DNA of 40,847 bases from Arthrobacter sp. M4 (GCF_020251205.1 NZ_JAIWYX010000026.1:1-40847); one strand, 5' to 3'. Numbered from the stretch's first letter, positions 6,620 to 14,459 are shown. Numbers and translations are program-made. The notes: generated by a model from the letters alone, not told the origin.

Positions 6620-7621
6620 TTAGCCCAATTCCTCCAGCACCTTCGCCACAATCCGGTCCACCGACAGACCGTACCGTTCGTGCAGCGTGGGCAGCGCACC
6701 GGCGTCGAGGAACGCGTCCGGCAGGGCCACCGGAACCACCCGCTTGCCCAGCCCGGCCGCGACGACGGCGGACGCCACCGTCTCGAACAGGCCGCCCACC
6801 ACGGTGTGGTTCTCCAGAGTGACCGCCAAGCGGTCCGTATTGATCTCGCGGAGGACAGTGGACGCGTCAAAGGGCTTGATGGTGGGCGTATGGACGACGG
6901 CGACGTCAACATTGTGAGCGGCCAGCGCCTCCGCGGCCTGGAGCGCGCGCATTGTCATGAGGCCGCTCGAGACAAACACCACGTCGTTGCCGCCGCGCAG
7001 CACTTTGGCCTTGCCGAGCTCAAACTTGTAGTCGTACTCGTCCAGCACGGTGGGCACGTTGCCCCGCAAAAGGCGCAGGTACGTAGGCCCCTCGGAAGCA
7101 GCCAGCTGGGGAACCGCCTGTTCGATATCCACCGAGTCGCAGGGATCCACAATGGTCAGGTTCGGCATGCCGCGGAAGATGGCCATGTCCTCAGTTGCCT
7201 GGTGGCTGGGACCGTACCCTGTGGTGAGGCCCGGCAGGCCACCAACAATGTTAACGTTGAGGTTCGGTTCCGCTATGTCCAGGCACAGGAAGTCGTAGGC
7301 CCGGCGCGCAGCGAACACCGAGTACGTCGAAGCGAACGGCACCAGCCCGGTTTCGGCAAGTCCGGCCGCCGCGCCGAAGAGCAACTGCTCGGCCATGCCC
7401 ATCTGGAAGAAGCGCTCCGGGACCGCCTTGGCGAAGATGTGCATGTCCGTGTATTTGCCAAGGTCAGCTGTAAGGCCAACAATCCGCTGGTCTGCCTCGG
7501 CGGCCTTGACCAGGGCATGGCCAAAGGGAGCGGACGTGGTCTTTTGGCCCGGGTCCGCGAACGACGCGATCATCGCTGACGTCTTCAGCTTCGGTTTTGT
7601 GCTCGCAACGGTGGTGCTCAT
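6620..7621 (-). CDS. Transketolase, C-terminal subunit (Pyr and C domains)
   Basis: A 333-residue half transketolase. It begins with the pyrimidine-binding domain (TTSAPFGHALVKAAEADQRIVGLTADLGKYTD), has the catalytic Glu region FQMGMAEQLLFGAAAGLA (about residue 75) and the phosphate-loop-like GPSHQATEDMAIFRGMPNLTI (about 140). It ends with the C-terminal domain (TLENHTVVGGLFETVAS). With the N-terminal subunit it should form a thiamine-diphosphate enzyme that moves a two-carbon ketol unit between sugars. Its ATG overlaps the TGA of the upstream partner (ATGA), implying translational coupling and equal amounts. Split transketolases in catabolic clusters often act on special sugars, for example the apulose-4-phosphate transketolases, so the donor need not be a classical pentose phosphate. 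Confidence 0.9.
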   Translation of the reverse strand: MSTTVASTKPKLKTSAMIASFADPGQKTTSAPFGHALVKAAEADQRIVGLTADLGKYTDMHIFAKAVPERFFQMGMAEQLLFGAAAGLAETGLVPFASTYSVFAARRAYDFLCLDIAEPNLNVNIVGGLPGLTTGYGPSHQATEDMAIFRGMPNLTIVDPCDSVDIEQAVPQLAASEGPTYLRLLRGNVPTVLDEYDYKFELGKAKVLRGGNDVVFVSSGLMTMRALQAAEALAAHNVDVAVVHTPTIKPFDASTVLREINTDRLAVTLENHTVVGGLFETVASAVVAAGLGKRVVPVALPDAFLDAGALPTLHERYGLSVDRIVAKVLEELG

Positions 7622-8544
7622 GCGGAAGCCGTCCCTTCAAATCCGGCAGCCAGCTGCTCGCGGCAAATCTGCCATTCGTGTTCTTCGATGCGCATGAAGT
7701 GCGCCTTTTCGCGGGTTTCCAACAGTGGTACTCCGCGGCCAACCCTGGTGTCGCAGAGGATCACGGACGGCCTGCCCTCCGGGGCGGCCACAGCGGCGGC
7801 GTTGTCGAACGCCTCAAGCAAGGCGCCGACGTCGTTCCCGTCCACCCGCTGGGCGTACCAGCCAAAGGCTTCCCATTTTTCCAACACGGGTTCCGTGCGC
7901 AACACCGTGTTGGTGGCGCCGTCGGCCTGGAGGGCATTGATGTCCACCATGGCGGTGAGGTTGCCCAGGCGGTGGTGGTGCGCGCCCATAGCTGCTTCCC
8001 ACGTGGAGCCCTCGTCGAGTTCGCCGTCGGAGAGGAAGTTGAAGACGCGGGCGCCGCGGCCCTCGTATTCAGTTCCCTGGTGCCGGAGTCCCAGGGCCAT
8101 TCCAACAGCGATGGTCAAGCCGTGGCCGAGCGAGCCGCCGGAGATCTCCATACCGGGCGTGTACGTGGACATTCCGGACATGGGGAGCCGGGAGTCGTCA
8201 GAGCCATAGGTCTCAAGTTCGGACACCGGAATGATGCCAGCTTCTGCCACCGCGGCGTAGTGCCCGATCGCATAGTGGCCGGTTGACAGCAGGAAGCGGT
8301 CGCGGACCTCCCAATGCGGGTCCTCAGCACGGTAGCGGAGCTGGTCGGTGTAGACGGTTGCCAGGATGTCCGCGGCACCCAGGGCCTGGCCCACATAGCC
8401 CTGGCCCTGGACCTCACCCATGTTGAGGGCGTGATTGCGGATTCGGTAGGCGGCCGAGGACACTGCGAGGTGTCGATCAGCAACGCGCTCGACGGCGTTA
8501 GTCGCCTGATGCGATGGGGTCGACTCTGTGGAGGTGGTAGTCAA
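7618..8544 (-). CDS. Transketolase, N-terminal subunit (thiamine-diphosphate-binding)
   Basis: A 308-residue N-terminal half carrying the thiamine-diphosphate/Mg domain. Visible are the His-containing DRFLLSTGHYAIGHYAAVAE, MSGMSTYTPGMEISGGSLGHGLTIAVGMALG, and the Mg motif SDGELDEGSTWEAAMGAHHHRLGNLTAMVDIN (the usual GDG reads SDG). The start is a TTG: GGAAGG lies eight bases before it, and the longer open frame adds only 15 residues with no ribosome binding site. It lies 106 bp downstream of the transporter gene on the same strand and overlaps the C-terminal subunit gene by four bases. It forms the heteromeric transketolase with that subunit. Confidence 0.9.
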   Translation of the reverse strand: MTTTSTESTPSHQATNAVERVADRHLAVSSAAYRIRNHALNMGEVQGQGYVGQALGAADILATVYTDQLRYRAEDPHWEVRDRFLLSTGHYAIGHYAAVAEAGIIPVSELETYGSDDSRLPMSGMSTYTPGMEISGGSLGHGLTIAVGMALGLRHQGTEYEGRGARVFNFLSDGELDEGSTWEAAMGAHHHRLGNLTAMVDINALQADGATNTVLRTEPVLEKWEAFGWYAQRVDGNDVGALLEAFDNAAAVAAPEGRPSVILCDTRVGRGVPLLETREKAHFMRIEEHEWQICREQLAAGFEGTASA

Positions 8545-8650
8545 AGGAGAATCCTTCCAAAGATGGTGGGCGGCCGCCGGATGAGGCACCTAGGAGTACC
8601 AGTACGACGGCGGCCGCGCGCCCGTGTGCCAAGAGGCTGGCTAGTGACTC

Positions 8651-9988
8651 TTAGGCCGAGATGGTCGAGGGTGTTTTCCGGGCGGCTTCTTCGGCGAGCT
8701 GGCGCTCGCGCTTGCCCCAGGTCTCACGGGTGACCAGTGCTGCCCAGAGCCCGATCGCTGCGTAGAGGCTGAACAGCGCGGCAGGGCCTACCCAACCGAA
8801 GCTGACGAACAGCAGGGTGGTGATGAACGGTGTGAAGCCGGAAACCATTGCGGAGATTTGGTAGGCCAACGAAGCGCCGGACGAGCGGGTCTTGGCCTGG
8901 AACAGCTCCGGGAACCACGGGCCTTGGGCGCCGGCCAGGGAGTTCTGGCACACGGCGTAGGAGATCACGATCGTGGCGATGATGAACAGGAACAATCCGG
9001 TGTTGACCAGGAGGAACATCGGGATGCCAAAGGCCACGGCGAACAAGGTGGACCAGACGTAGACCGGGCGGCGTCCAACCTTGTCCGTGAGCTTGCCCCA
9101 GGCGTAGGTGGCGAAGATGCCGATTGCTGCCGCGATGCACAGTGCGATCAGGGTTTGCGTCTTGTCAGCCAGCTTGGCGCTGTTGAGGTAGGAAATCATG
9201 TACGTGACGGAAACGGCGTAGCCAGCGGTCTCCGCAATGCGCAGGCCGATGCCGCGCACGATGTTCCGCCAGTCGTCGCGGATAACCTCGACGATGGGGG
9301 ACTTCACGATGTCGCCCTTGTTCTTGACGTCCTCAAACACCGGGGATTCCGGCACCTTGGAGCGGATGATCAGGCCCACGGCCACCAGCAGGATGCTTGC
9401 AAGGAACGGAATGCGCCAGGCCCATTCGCTGCCGAGTTGTACGCTTCCCAGGAACACGAGGTTGGCGAGCAGGAGGCCCACTGGGAAGCCAGCCTGGACG
9501 ATGCCGGTGAATTGGCCCTTTTTCTTCCACGGAGCGTGCTCGTAACTCATGAGGATGGCGCCGCCCCATTCGGCACCGAAGGCCAAGCCCTGGATGATGC
9601 GGACGATCACCAGAAGAGCAGGAGCGAGGAGGCCCACCTGGCTGTAGGTGGGGAGCAAGCCGATGGCGAAAGTCGCCAGGCCCATGAGGATTAGCGAGGC
9701 AACCAGCACCGGCTTGCGGCCCAGCTTGTCGCCGAGGTGTCCGCCGATGATACCGCCCAGGGGGCGGGCCGCGAAGCCGACGCCGAGCGTGGCGAAGGAG
9801 GCCAGCGTTCCCGTGACAGGGTCTGCACCCGGGAAGAAGGCGGTGCCGAAGTAGAGGGCTGCAGCGGTGCCGAAACCGATGAAGTCATAGGTTTCGATGA
9901 CAGCGCCAACGCCGGAGCCGACGGCCACGCGCTTGGCTTCCTTGGTTCCGTGAATAGGACCACGCATGGTCAGAGCTTCATTGCTCAT
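8651..9988 (-). CDS. MFS transporter, metabolite:H+ symporter type
   Basis: A 445-residue, twelve-helix major facilitator protein of the MHS group (relatives include ShiA, KgtP and ProP). Diagnostic are AVGSGVGAVIETYDFIGFGTAAALYFGTAFFP at residues 21-52, the loop 2-3 motif GGHLGDKLGRKPVL, GAEWGGAILMSYEHAP, and a second GKLTDKVGRRPVY after helix 8. It should take up a small polar, probably anionic or polyhydroxy, solute by proton symport. The ATG opening MSNEALTMRGP was chosen because AAAGGG precedes it; an upstream in-frame start lacks a site. It is the first gene of the minus-strand operon facing the operator region, so it is probably the importer of the island's substrate. Confidence 0.9.
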   Translation of the reverse strand: MSNEALTMRGPIHGTKEAKRVAVGSGVGAVIETYDFIGFGTAAALYFGTAFFPGADPVTGTLASFATLGVGFAARPLGGIIGGHLGDKLGRKPVLVASLILMGLATFAIGLLPTYSQVGLLAPALLVIVRIIQGLAFGAEWGGAILMSYEHAPWKKKGQFTGIVQAGFPVGLLLANLVFLGSVQLGSEWAWRIPFLASILLVAVGLIIRSKVPESPVFEDVKNKGDIVKSPIVEVIRDDWRNIVRGIGLRIAETAGYAVSVTYMISYLNSAKLADKTQTLIALCIAAAIGIFATYAWGKLTDKVGRRPVYVWSTLFAVAFGIPMFLLVNTGLFLFIIATIVISYAVCQNSLAGAQGPWFPELFQAKTRSSGASLAYQISAMVSGFTPFITTLLFVSFGWVGPAALFSLYAAIGLWAALVTRETWGKRERQLAEEAARKTPSTISA

Positions 9989-10034
9989 TTGGATTTTCCC
10001 TTTCGAGTAGTGACCGGTGCGGCTGCGCACCAGC

Positions 10035-10050
10035 ACTGTCGACAGTCAAC
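10035..10050. promoter_or_regulatory. Operator half of divergent promoter, transporter side
   Basis: ACTGTCGACAGT (10035-10046) is a perfect 12-bp palindrome followed by CAAC, giving GTTGACTGTCGACAGT on the minus strand. It lies 47 bases before the transporter ATG and resembles the sites at 10084-10124. A TATCAT on the minus strand at 10050-10055 could be the transporter -10, which would put the start of transcription inside this site. Confidence 0.55.
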
Positions 10051-10083
10051 ATGATATGCCAGTGTGACCGACACCACCAGCAA

Positions 10084-10124
10084 TGTCAACAGTCAACGGT
10101 GCAGGTTGACTGTTGACAGTTAAC
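10084..10124. promoter_or_regulatory. Perfect 14-bp inverted repeat operator, likely GntR-regulator site
   Basis: TGTCAACAGTCAAC (10084-10097) and GTTGACTGTTGACA (10105-10118) are exact reverse complements separated by seven bases; the right arm extends to GTTGACTGTTGACAGTTAAC. It lies in the divergent region between the transporter and isomerase genes. It overlaps a plausible -35 for the plus operon and shares GTTAACTGT with the GntR upstream region. Confidence 0.65.
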
Positions 10125-10135
10125 GCATCTAAAGT
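10106..10135 (+). promoter_or_regulatory. Putative promoter of the plus-strand catabolic operon
   Basis: TTGACT (10106-10111) and TAAAGT (10130-10135) are spaced by 18 bases. The -35 lies inside the inverted-repeat operator, so a bound regulator would block it. The leader to the isomerase start is about 100 bases. Confidence 0.4.
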
Positions 10136-10161
10136 GGTTTCCATCACGTTTCGCCGGTGAG

Positions 10162-10203
10162 GTCCACCCGTGGTCCGCACAAGTCCACCTGTGGTCCGCA
10201 CAA
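10162..10203 (+). repeat. 21-bp direct duplication in operon leader
   Basis: Two adjacent 21-bp units (10162-10182 and 10183-10203) of GTCCACCYGTGGTCCGCACAA differ at one position. They lie in the leader of the isomerase gene. Confidence 0.85.
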
Positions 10204-10239
10204 ACGGCTCAACCCATTGCTCCAGCAGAAGGTCCAACG

Positions 10240-11085
10240 ATGTTCCACACCAGACTGGGCTGCTCCTCGATCAGCTTCCGCCACCAAGTCCTGCCTGAGG
10301 CCCTCAGCACGATGGCTAGGCTCGGCTTCGAGGAAATCGACCTAGGCGCATTGCCCGGCGTCTGCGACCACGTGCCATACGTTTTGGATGCGGCTGCGGT
10401 AGACGCCGTAGCCGCCGACGTGGCGGCCTCCGGGCTGCGTGTCCGTTCCGTGAACGGTGACGTTGGGGACCTCAACGCAGTGCTCGACGCCGGACAGCGC
10501 CACGAGCGCGAGCGTCACCTTGAGATGCTCCTGACCCTGGCAGCCAAGACAGGCGCCAAGGCGCTGGTCCTCCCATGCGGCGCGATCAACCACGAACCGC
10601 TCCGCGGCAGCCTTGAAGAAGACATCGACGCTGTCGCCGCCGAACTCATCGCAGCGTCCCAGGCCGCGATGCGTCACGGCGTCGAGCTCTGGACTGAATC
10701 GCTGCACTATTTCCGGCTCTGCTGGAACTTGGAGCGCGCCCAACTGCTGGCCGACCGGCTGGCGGGGTCCGACGTCGGGATTGTGATGGACTTCAGCCAT
10801 ATCGTCGCCTCCGGTGGCGACCCTGTGGAATTCGTGGACCGCTTCGGAGGCTGGATCACCCATGTTCACCTCCGCGACGCCATCCCCGCCACGGAGCAGG
10901 CGTCCGGGAACATCAACCTGAGCGTCGGCAACGGCAAGGCCAATTTCGGCGCCGGGCTCTCGGCGCTACGGAATGCCGGCTACCAGGGCCACTTCTCGCT
11001 GGAACTGGAAACCCGCGACGTAAGCCATGACGAACGGCCGGCAGCCGCCGCAAAAGCCGCAAGCTTCATCACCGACCTCATCTGA
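10240..11085 (+). CDS. Sugar phosphate isomerase/epimerase (xylose isomerase-like TIM barrel)
   Basis: A 281-residue AP-endonuclease-2/xylose isomerase-like TIM barrel. Typical strand ends and metal ligands are visible: RLGCSSISFR at the start, GFEEIDLGAL (about 30), ALVLPCGAINHE (about 110), VELWTESLHYF (Glu, about 150), VGIVMDFSHIVASGGDP (Asp and His, about 182), WITHVHLRDA (His, about 206) and GHFSLELETRD (Glu, about 250). Such enzymes interconvert or epimerise ketoses and ketose phosphates; in erythritol and apiose pathways family members act as tetrulose-phosphate racemase or D-apiose isomerase. The exact reaction cannot be read from sequence. It is the first gene of the plus-strand operon and starts at ATG behind AGAAGG. 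Confidence 0.85.
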   Translation: MFHTRLGCSSISFRHQVLPEALSTMARLGFEEIDLGALPGVCDHVPYVLDAAAVDAVAADVAASGLRVRSVNGDVGDLNAVLDAGQRHERERHLEMLLTLAAKTGAKALVLPCGAINHEPLRGSLEEDIDAVAAELIAASQAAMRHGVELWTESLHYFRLCWNLERAQLLADRLAGSDVGIVMDFSHIVASGGDPVEFVDRFGGWITHVHLRDAIPATEQASGNINLSVGNGKANFGAGLSALRNAGYQGHFSLELETRDVSHDERPAAAAKAASFITDLI

Positions 11086-11168
11086 GCCTTTTCCGAACCA
11101 CCTTTCAACCGCCGGTGGCAGCCGCCATTGCCTGCCGCCGTCGACCTTAACCACAACAGGAGCACTAC

Positions 11169-11945
11169 ATGTCCAGCACCATCCAGCGCACTGCCGTCCT
11201 CACCGGGGCCACCTCGGAGCGCGGTATCGGCATCACCACCGCCCGCCGTTACGCCCGCCAGGGCTGGGGCGTCGTCATCCTCGACCTCGACGGTGAGAAG
11301 TCGGCCAAGGTTGCCGCCGAGATCGGCAACGAGTTCAACGTCCCCGCGTTCGGCTACGAGATTGACGTCGCCAACGAGCAGTCGGTCCAGGCTGCCCAGG
11401 CCGCTGTTGCCGCCGAAGTCGCCGCGGGCAACCTTCCCCCAGTGGGCGCGCTCGCCAACATCGCCGGGATCACGTCCCCGATTCCGTTCCTTGAGACCAC
11501 TGTCGAGCTGTGGCACAAGGTCATGGACGTCAACGCCACGGGCACCTACCTGGTTACCAAGGCGTTCCTGCCGGACATGATCGCCAATGGCTGGGGCCGC
11601 ATCGTGAACATGTCCTCCGTGTCCGCCCAGCGCGGTGGCGGCGTCTTCGGCAAGGTGCCCTACTCCGCTGCCAAGGCTGCCATCCTCGGCCTCACCAAGG
11701 CGCTGGCCCGAGAAATCGCCACCACCGGCGTCACGGTCAACGCCATCACCCCGGGCGCCGTTGACACCAACATTCGCGTGGGAAGCACCGAGGAGCAGGA
11801 GGCCGCCATCAACGCCGGCATCCCGATGGGCCGCAACGCCACCGCCGAGGAAGTGGCCGCCGCCATCACCTTCCTGTCCTCCGAGGACTCCGCCTACCTG
11901 ACCGGAACCACCCTGGACATCAACGGCGGAAGCCACATGCACTAA
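11169..11945 (+). CDS. SDR family polyol/sugar dehydrogenase
   Basis: A 258-residue classical short-chain dehydrogenase with an intact active site. The cofactor motif is TGATSERGIGITTARRYA (residues 13-30), with Asp in VVILDLDG favouring NAD(H). NIAG (about 98) replaces NNAG, the catalytic Ser lies in VNMSSVSAQ (about 147), and Tyr and Lys lie in YSAAKAA (about 164-170). VNAITPGAVDTN and a C-terminal LDINGGSHMH complete the fold. It probably oxidises a polyol or sugar alcohol to a ketose. In the erythrulose-type pathway of Mycobacterium smegmatis a comparable enzyme, D-threitol dehydrogenase, makes D-erythrulose; that assignment here is by context. It follows the isomerase gene by 83 bases and precedes the kinase by 49. 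Confidence 0.9.
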   Translation: MSSTIQRTAVLTGATSERGIGITTARRYARQGWGVVILDLDGEKSAKVAAEIGNEFNVPAFGYEIDVANEQSVQAAQAAVAAEVAAGNLPPVGALANIAGITSPIPFLETTVELWHKVMDVNATGTYLVTKAFLPDMIANGWGRIVNMSSVSAQRGGGVFGKVPYSAAKAAILGLTKALAREIATTGVTVNAITPGAVDTNIRVGSTEEQEAAINAGIPMGRNATAEEVAAAITFLSSEDSAYLTGTTLDINGGSHMH

Positions 11946-11994
11946 ACGGGCTCCGACACTTCCCACTCCGCCTCCGGCACCTTAGGAATCCAGC

Positions 11995-13758
11995 ATGACC
12001 AGAATCTTCAACGATCCCGCCGACTTCGCCGACGAAGCGCTGGCCGGCTTCTGCGACGCCCACTCCGACCTGGTCCGCCAGGTCGACGGCGGTGCCGTTC
12101 GCCGCACGCGCCCCGCCGCGCCCAAGGTTGCCGTTATCACCGGCGGTGGTTCGGGACACTACCCGGCCTTCGCGGGCATCATCGGCCCGGGTTTCGCCGA
12201 CGGTGCCGTGGTGGGCAATATCTTCACCTCGCCGTCCACGCAGCAGGCCTACTCCGTGGCCAAGGCCGCACACTGCGGTGCCGGCGTCGTCTTCACCTAC
12301 GGCAACTATGCCGGTGACGTGCTGAACTTTGGCATGGCCAGCGAGAGGTTGGCCGCCGAGGGCATCGCGGTGGAGAACGTCCTGGTCACTGACGACGTGG
12401 CCAGCGCGCCGCCGCACGAAATCGACAAGCGGCGCGGCATCGCGGGGGACTTTGTGGTGTTCAAGGTTATGGGCGCCGCCGCTGAGGCTGGCTTGGAGTT
12501 GTCCGAGGTGGTCCGGGTGGGCCGCAAAGCGAACGCGCTGACCCGGACCATCGGTACTGCTTTCGGCGGGTGCACTTTCCCCGGCGCGGACAAGCCGCTG
12601 TTCACCCTGTCGGACGGCCAGATGGGCCTGGGGCTGGGTATCCACGGAGAACCGGGGCTGTTCGACACCGAGCTGCCCTCCGCCGTCGAACTCGGCACGG
12701 AACTGGTGCGGCGCGTCCTTGAGGAGGCGCCGTCCGGGACCGCGGGAGGGCGAATCGCGGTGATTCTCAATGGCCTCGGTTCCACCAAGCTCGAGGAGCT
12801 GTTCGTCCTGTGGCGGACCGTGGCCCCCTTGTTGCGCGAAGCGGGCTACACGCTGGTAATGCCCGAGGTTGGCGAGCTGGTCACCAGCCTGGACATGGCT
12901 GGTGTGTCTTTGACACTGACGTGGTTGGATGAGGAGCTCGAGGAGTACTGGACAGCTCCGGCGCTCACGCCGGCCTACCGTCGCGGTTCAGTCGCAGGAT
13001 TCGTCATTGCGGATGGCGGGGACACCGCCGTCGACCACGATGCCGTCACCCAAGCGGGCTACGAAGCCACCGAGGCCTCCCGCGACTATGCCCGGCTAGC
13101 TGTCGAAGCGCTCAGCACCGCAGCCCGCGAACTCCAGGAAGCGGAGGCGGAACTCGGTGCCATGGACGCCATTGCCGGGGACGGTGACCATGGGCGCGGC
13201 ATGGTCCGCGGGTCGTCGGCTGCAGTCGCTGCAGCAGTCCAGGCATTTGAAAGCGGTGCGGGGGCCGGCTCAGTCCTGATGGCCGCCGGAGATGCCTGGG
13301 CGGACAAAGCCGGCGGCACCTCGGGCGTCCTGTGGGGAGCCGGTTTGCGCTCCTTTGGCGAGCGGATCGATGACGCTGAATTCCCGACGTCGGACGTGCT
13401 GGCGGACGCGGTCCGTGCCTTTACCGGGCGGATCACCGGGCTCGGCAAGGCCGAGTTGGGAGACAAGACCATGGTTGACTCGCTGCTCCCGTTTACCTCC
13501 TCCCTCACTTCGGCTATCGCCTCCGGTGTGGATGCTCCCGAAGCCTGGTCCACCGCGGCCGCCGACGCGGCAGCTGCTGCCAAGGCCACAGCGTCGCTAA
13601 GGCCGCAGAAGGGGCGGGCCCGTCCTCTCGCCGAGAAGAGCGTCGGTACGCCCGATCCCGGGGCGACGTCCCTGGCTATGGTCTTTGCCGTCGTCGGGCC
13701 TTACCTCACCGCAGAACCCTCCAAGCAACTGGCCACAGCGGACTCCGCCGACTCCTGA
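11995..13758 (+). CDS. DhaK-DhaL fused dihydroxyacetone/erythrulose kinase
   Basis: A 587-residue single-chain, ATP-type kinase. Residues 1-330 are the DhaK domain: TGGGSGHYPAFAG (about 49-61) and the His that forms a hemiaminal with the ketone substrate, His217 in GLGIHGEPG. Residues about 365-575 are the DhaL nucleotide domain, with Mg-binding Asp residues in AIAGDGDHGRGM (about 395) and GDKTMVDSLLP, and a closing ARPLAEKSVGTPDPGATS. The fused form uses ATP rather than the PTS protein DhaM. With an SDR and an RpiB-type enzyme beside it, a tetrulose (erythrulose) is a better substrate guess than dihydroxyacetone; DerK of M. smegmatis is the precedent. It starts at ATG, AGGAA upstream. Confidence 0.92.
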   Translation: MTRIFNDPADFADEALAGFCDAHSDLVRQVDGGAVRRTRPAAPKVAVITGGGSGHYPAFAGIIGPGFADGAVVGNIFTSPSTQQAYSVAKAAHCGAGVVFTYGNYAGDVLNFGMASERLAAEGIAVENVLVTDDVASAPPHEIDKRRGIAGDFVVFKVMGAAAEAGLELSEVVRVGRKANALTRTIGTAFGGCTFPGADKPLFTLSDGQMGLGLGIHGEPGLFDTELPSAVELGTELVRRVLEEAPSGTAGGRIAVILNGLGSTKLEELFVLWRTVAPLLREAGYTLVMPEVGELVTSLDMAGVSLTLTWLDEELEEYWTAPALTPAYRRGSVAGFVIADGGDTAVDHDAVTQAGYEATEASRDYARLAVEALSTAARELQEAEAELGAMDAIAGDGDHGRGMVRGSSAAVAAAVQAFESGAGAGSVLMAAGDAWADKAGGTSGVLWGAGLRSFGERIDDAEFPTSDVLADAVRAFTGRITGLGKAELGDKTMVDSLLPFTSSLTSAIASGVDAPEAWSTAAADAAAAAKATASLRPQKGRARPLAEKSVGTPDPGATSLAMVFAVVGPYLTAEPSKQLATADSADS

Positions 13759-13771
13759 AACCGCCAGCTAC

Positions 13772-13807
13772 TGGTCCCGGGCCTGGTCCCGGGCCTGGTC
13801 CCGGGCC
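13772..13807 (+). repeat. 12-bp tandem repeat, three units
   Basis: TGGTCCCGGGCC is repeated exactly three times in the 66-bp gap between the kinase and the RpiB-type gene. Each unit contains CCCGGG, so the RNA could fold on itself, possibly tuning expression of the downstream gene. Confidence 0.9.
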
Positions 13808-13824
13808 AACAAGAAAGGATTTCC

Positions 13825-14289
13825 ATGCGCATCATCGTGGGCGCCGACGAAGCAGGCGTTGACTACAAGAACCAGATCCTGGCCGACCTCCGGGCCGACG
13901 CCAGAGTCACCGAGGTCATTGACATCGGAGTGAACCGCACGGACTCAGCCGAGGAATTCACCAAGCCGTACCCGTACGTGGGCCTTGCAGCGGGCCAATT
14001 GATCCGCGAGGGCAAGGCGGACCGGGCGTTGCTGTTCTGCGGCACGGGCATCGGCGTGGCGATCGCCGCCAACAAGGTGGAGGGAATCAGGGCGGCCACG
14101 GCGCACGACTCGTTCTCCGTCGAACGGTCCATCCTGTCCAACGACTGCCAGGTCCTGACCATGGGGCAGCGTGTCGTCGGGCTGGAGTTGGCACGGCGGC
14201 TCGCGAAGGAATGGCTTGGCTATGTGTTCGACCCTTCCTCGGCATCAGCTGCCAAGGTCAAGGTCCTCAACGAATACGAGGGTTGCTAG
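13825..14289 (+). CDS. RpiB/LacAB-type sugar phosphate isomerase
   Basis: A 154-residue isomerase of the RpiB family, which interconverts aldose and ketose phosphates. The N-terminus MRIIVGADEAGVDYKNQI matches the family (GADHAG in most members; here Glu replaces His). The catalytic Cys72 lies in LLFCGTGIGVAIAANKVEGIRAA, followed by the AHDSFSVERSILSNDCQVLTMGQRVVG segment that closes the site. In erythritol and threitol catabolism such enzymes (EryI) convert D-erythrulose 4-phosphate to D-erythrose 4-phosphate, which feeds the pentose phosphate pathway; ribose or lyxose substrates are not excluded. The start is ATG with AAAGGA seven bases upstream. It is the last gene of the plus-strand operon. 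Confidence 0.9.
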   Translation: MRIIVGADEAGVDYKNQILADLRADARVTEVIDIGVNRTDSAEEFTKPYPYVGLAAGQLIREGKADRALLFCGTGIGVAIAANKVEGIRAATAHDSFSVERSILSNDCQVLTMGQRVVGLELARRLAKEWLGYVFDPSSASAAKVKVLNEYEGC

Positions 14290-14302
14290 CGGTTCCACCC
14301 TC
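14278..14302 (+). terminator. Hairpin between convergent genes after RpiB-type gene
   Basis: GAGGGT (14278-14283) pairs with ACCCTC (14297-14302) across the stop codons of the RpiB-type gene and the small minus-strand gene. The stem is only six base pairs and has no T-run, so it is a weak candidate for a bidirectional terminator. Confidence 0.35.
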
Positions 14303-14459
14303 AGTAGGCGTCGAGGTATCGAACGTCGTTCATCCAGCCCAGTTCCGCATCGACGATCTCCTCGTCGAACGGCGCTTCCGCGGATCCAGGGCTGTTGTCC
14401 TCTGTGGAAGTGGCCGCCGAAGCGGTGGCTGACTGCTTCATCGCCGCGTCAAATCCCAT
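14301..14459 (-). CDS. Small acidic hypothetical protein
   Basis: A 52-residue protein beginning MGFDAAMKQSATASAATS and ending in an acidic tail (FDEEIVDAELGWMNDVRYLDAY). I do not recognise a family. Support comes from AAGGAG seven bases before the ATG and from a promoter-like upstream region carrying the inverted repeat GGTGTC-N5-GACACC. The protein has no membrane segment and no Cys. It converges on the catabolic operon and lies on the same strand as the downstream end of the aldo/keto reductase gene, 95 bases after it. Confidence 0.6.
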   Translation of the reverse strand: MGFDAAMKQSATASAATSTEDNSPGSAEAPFDEEIVDAELGWMNDVRYLDAY

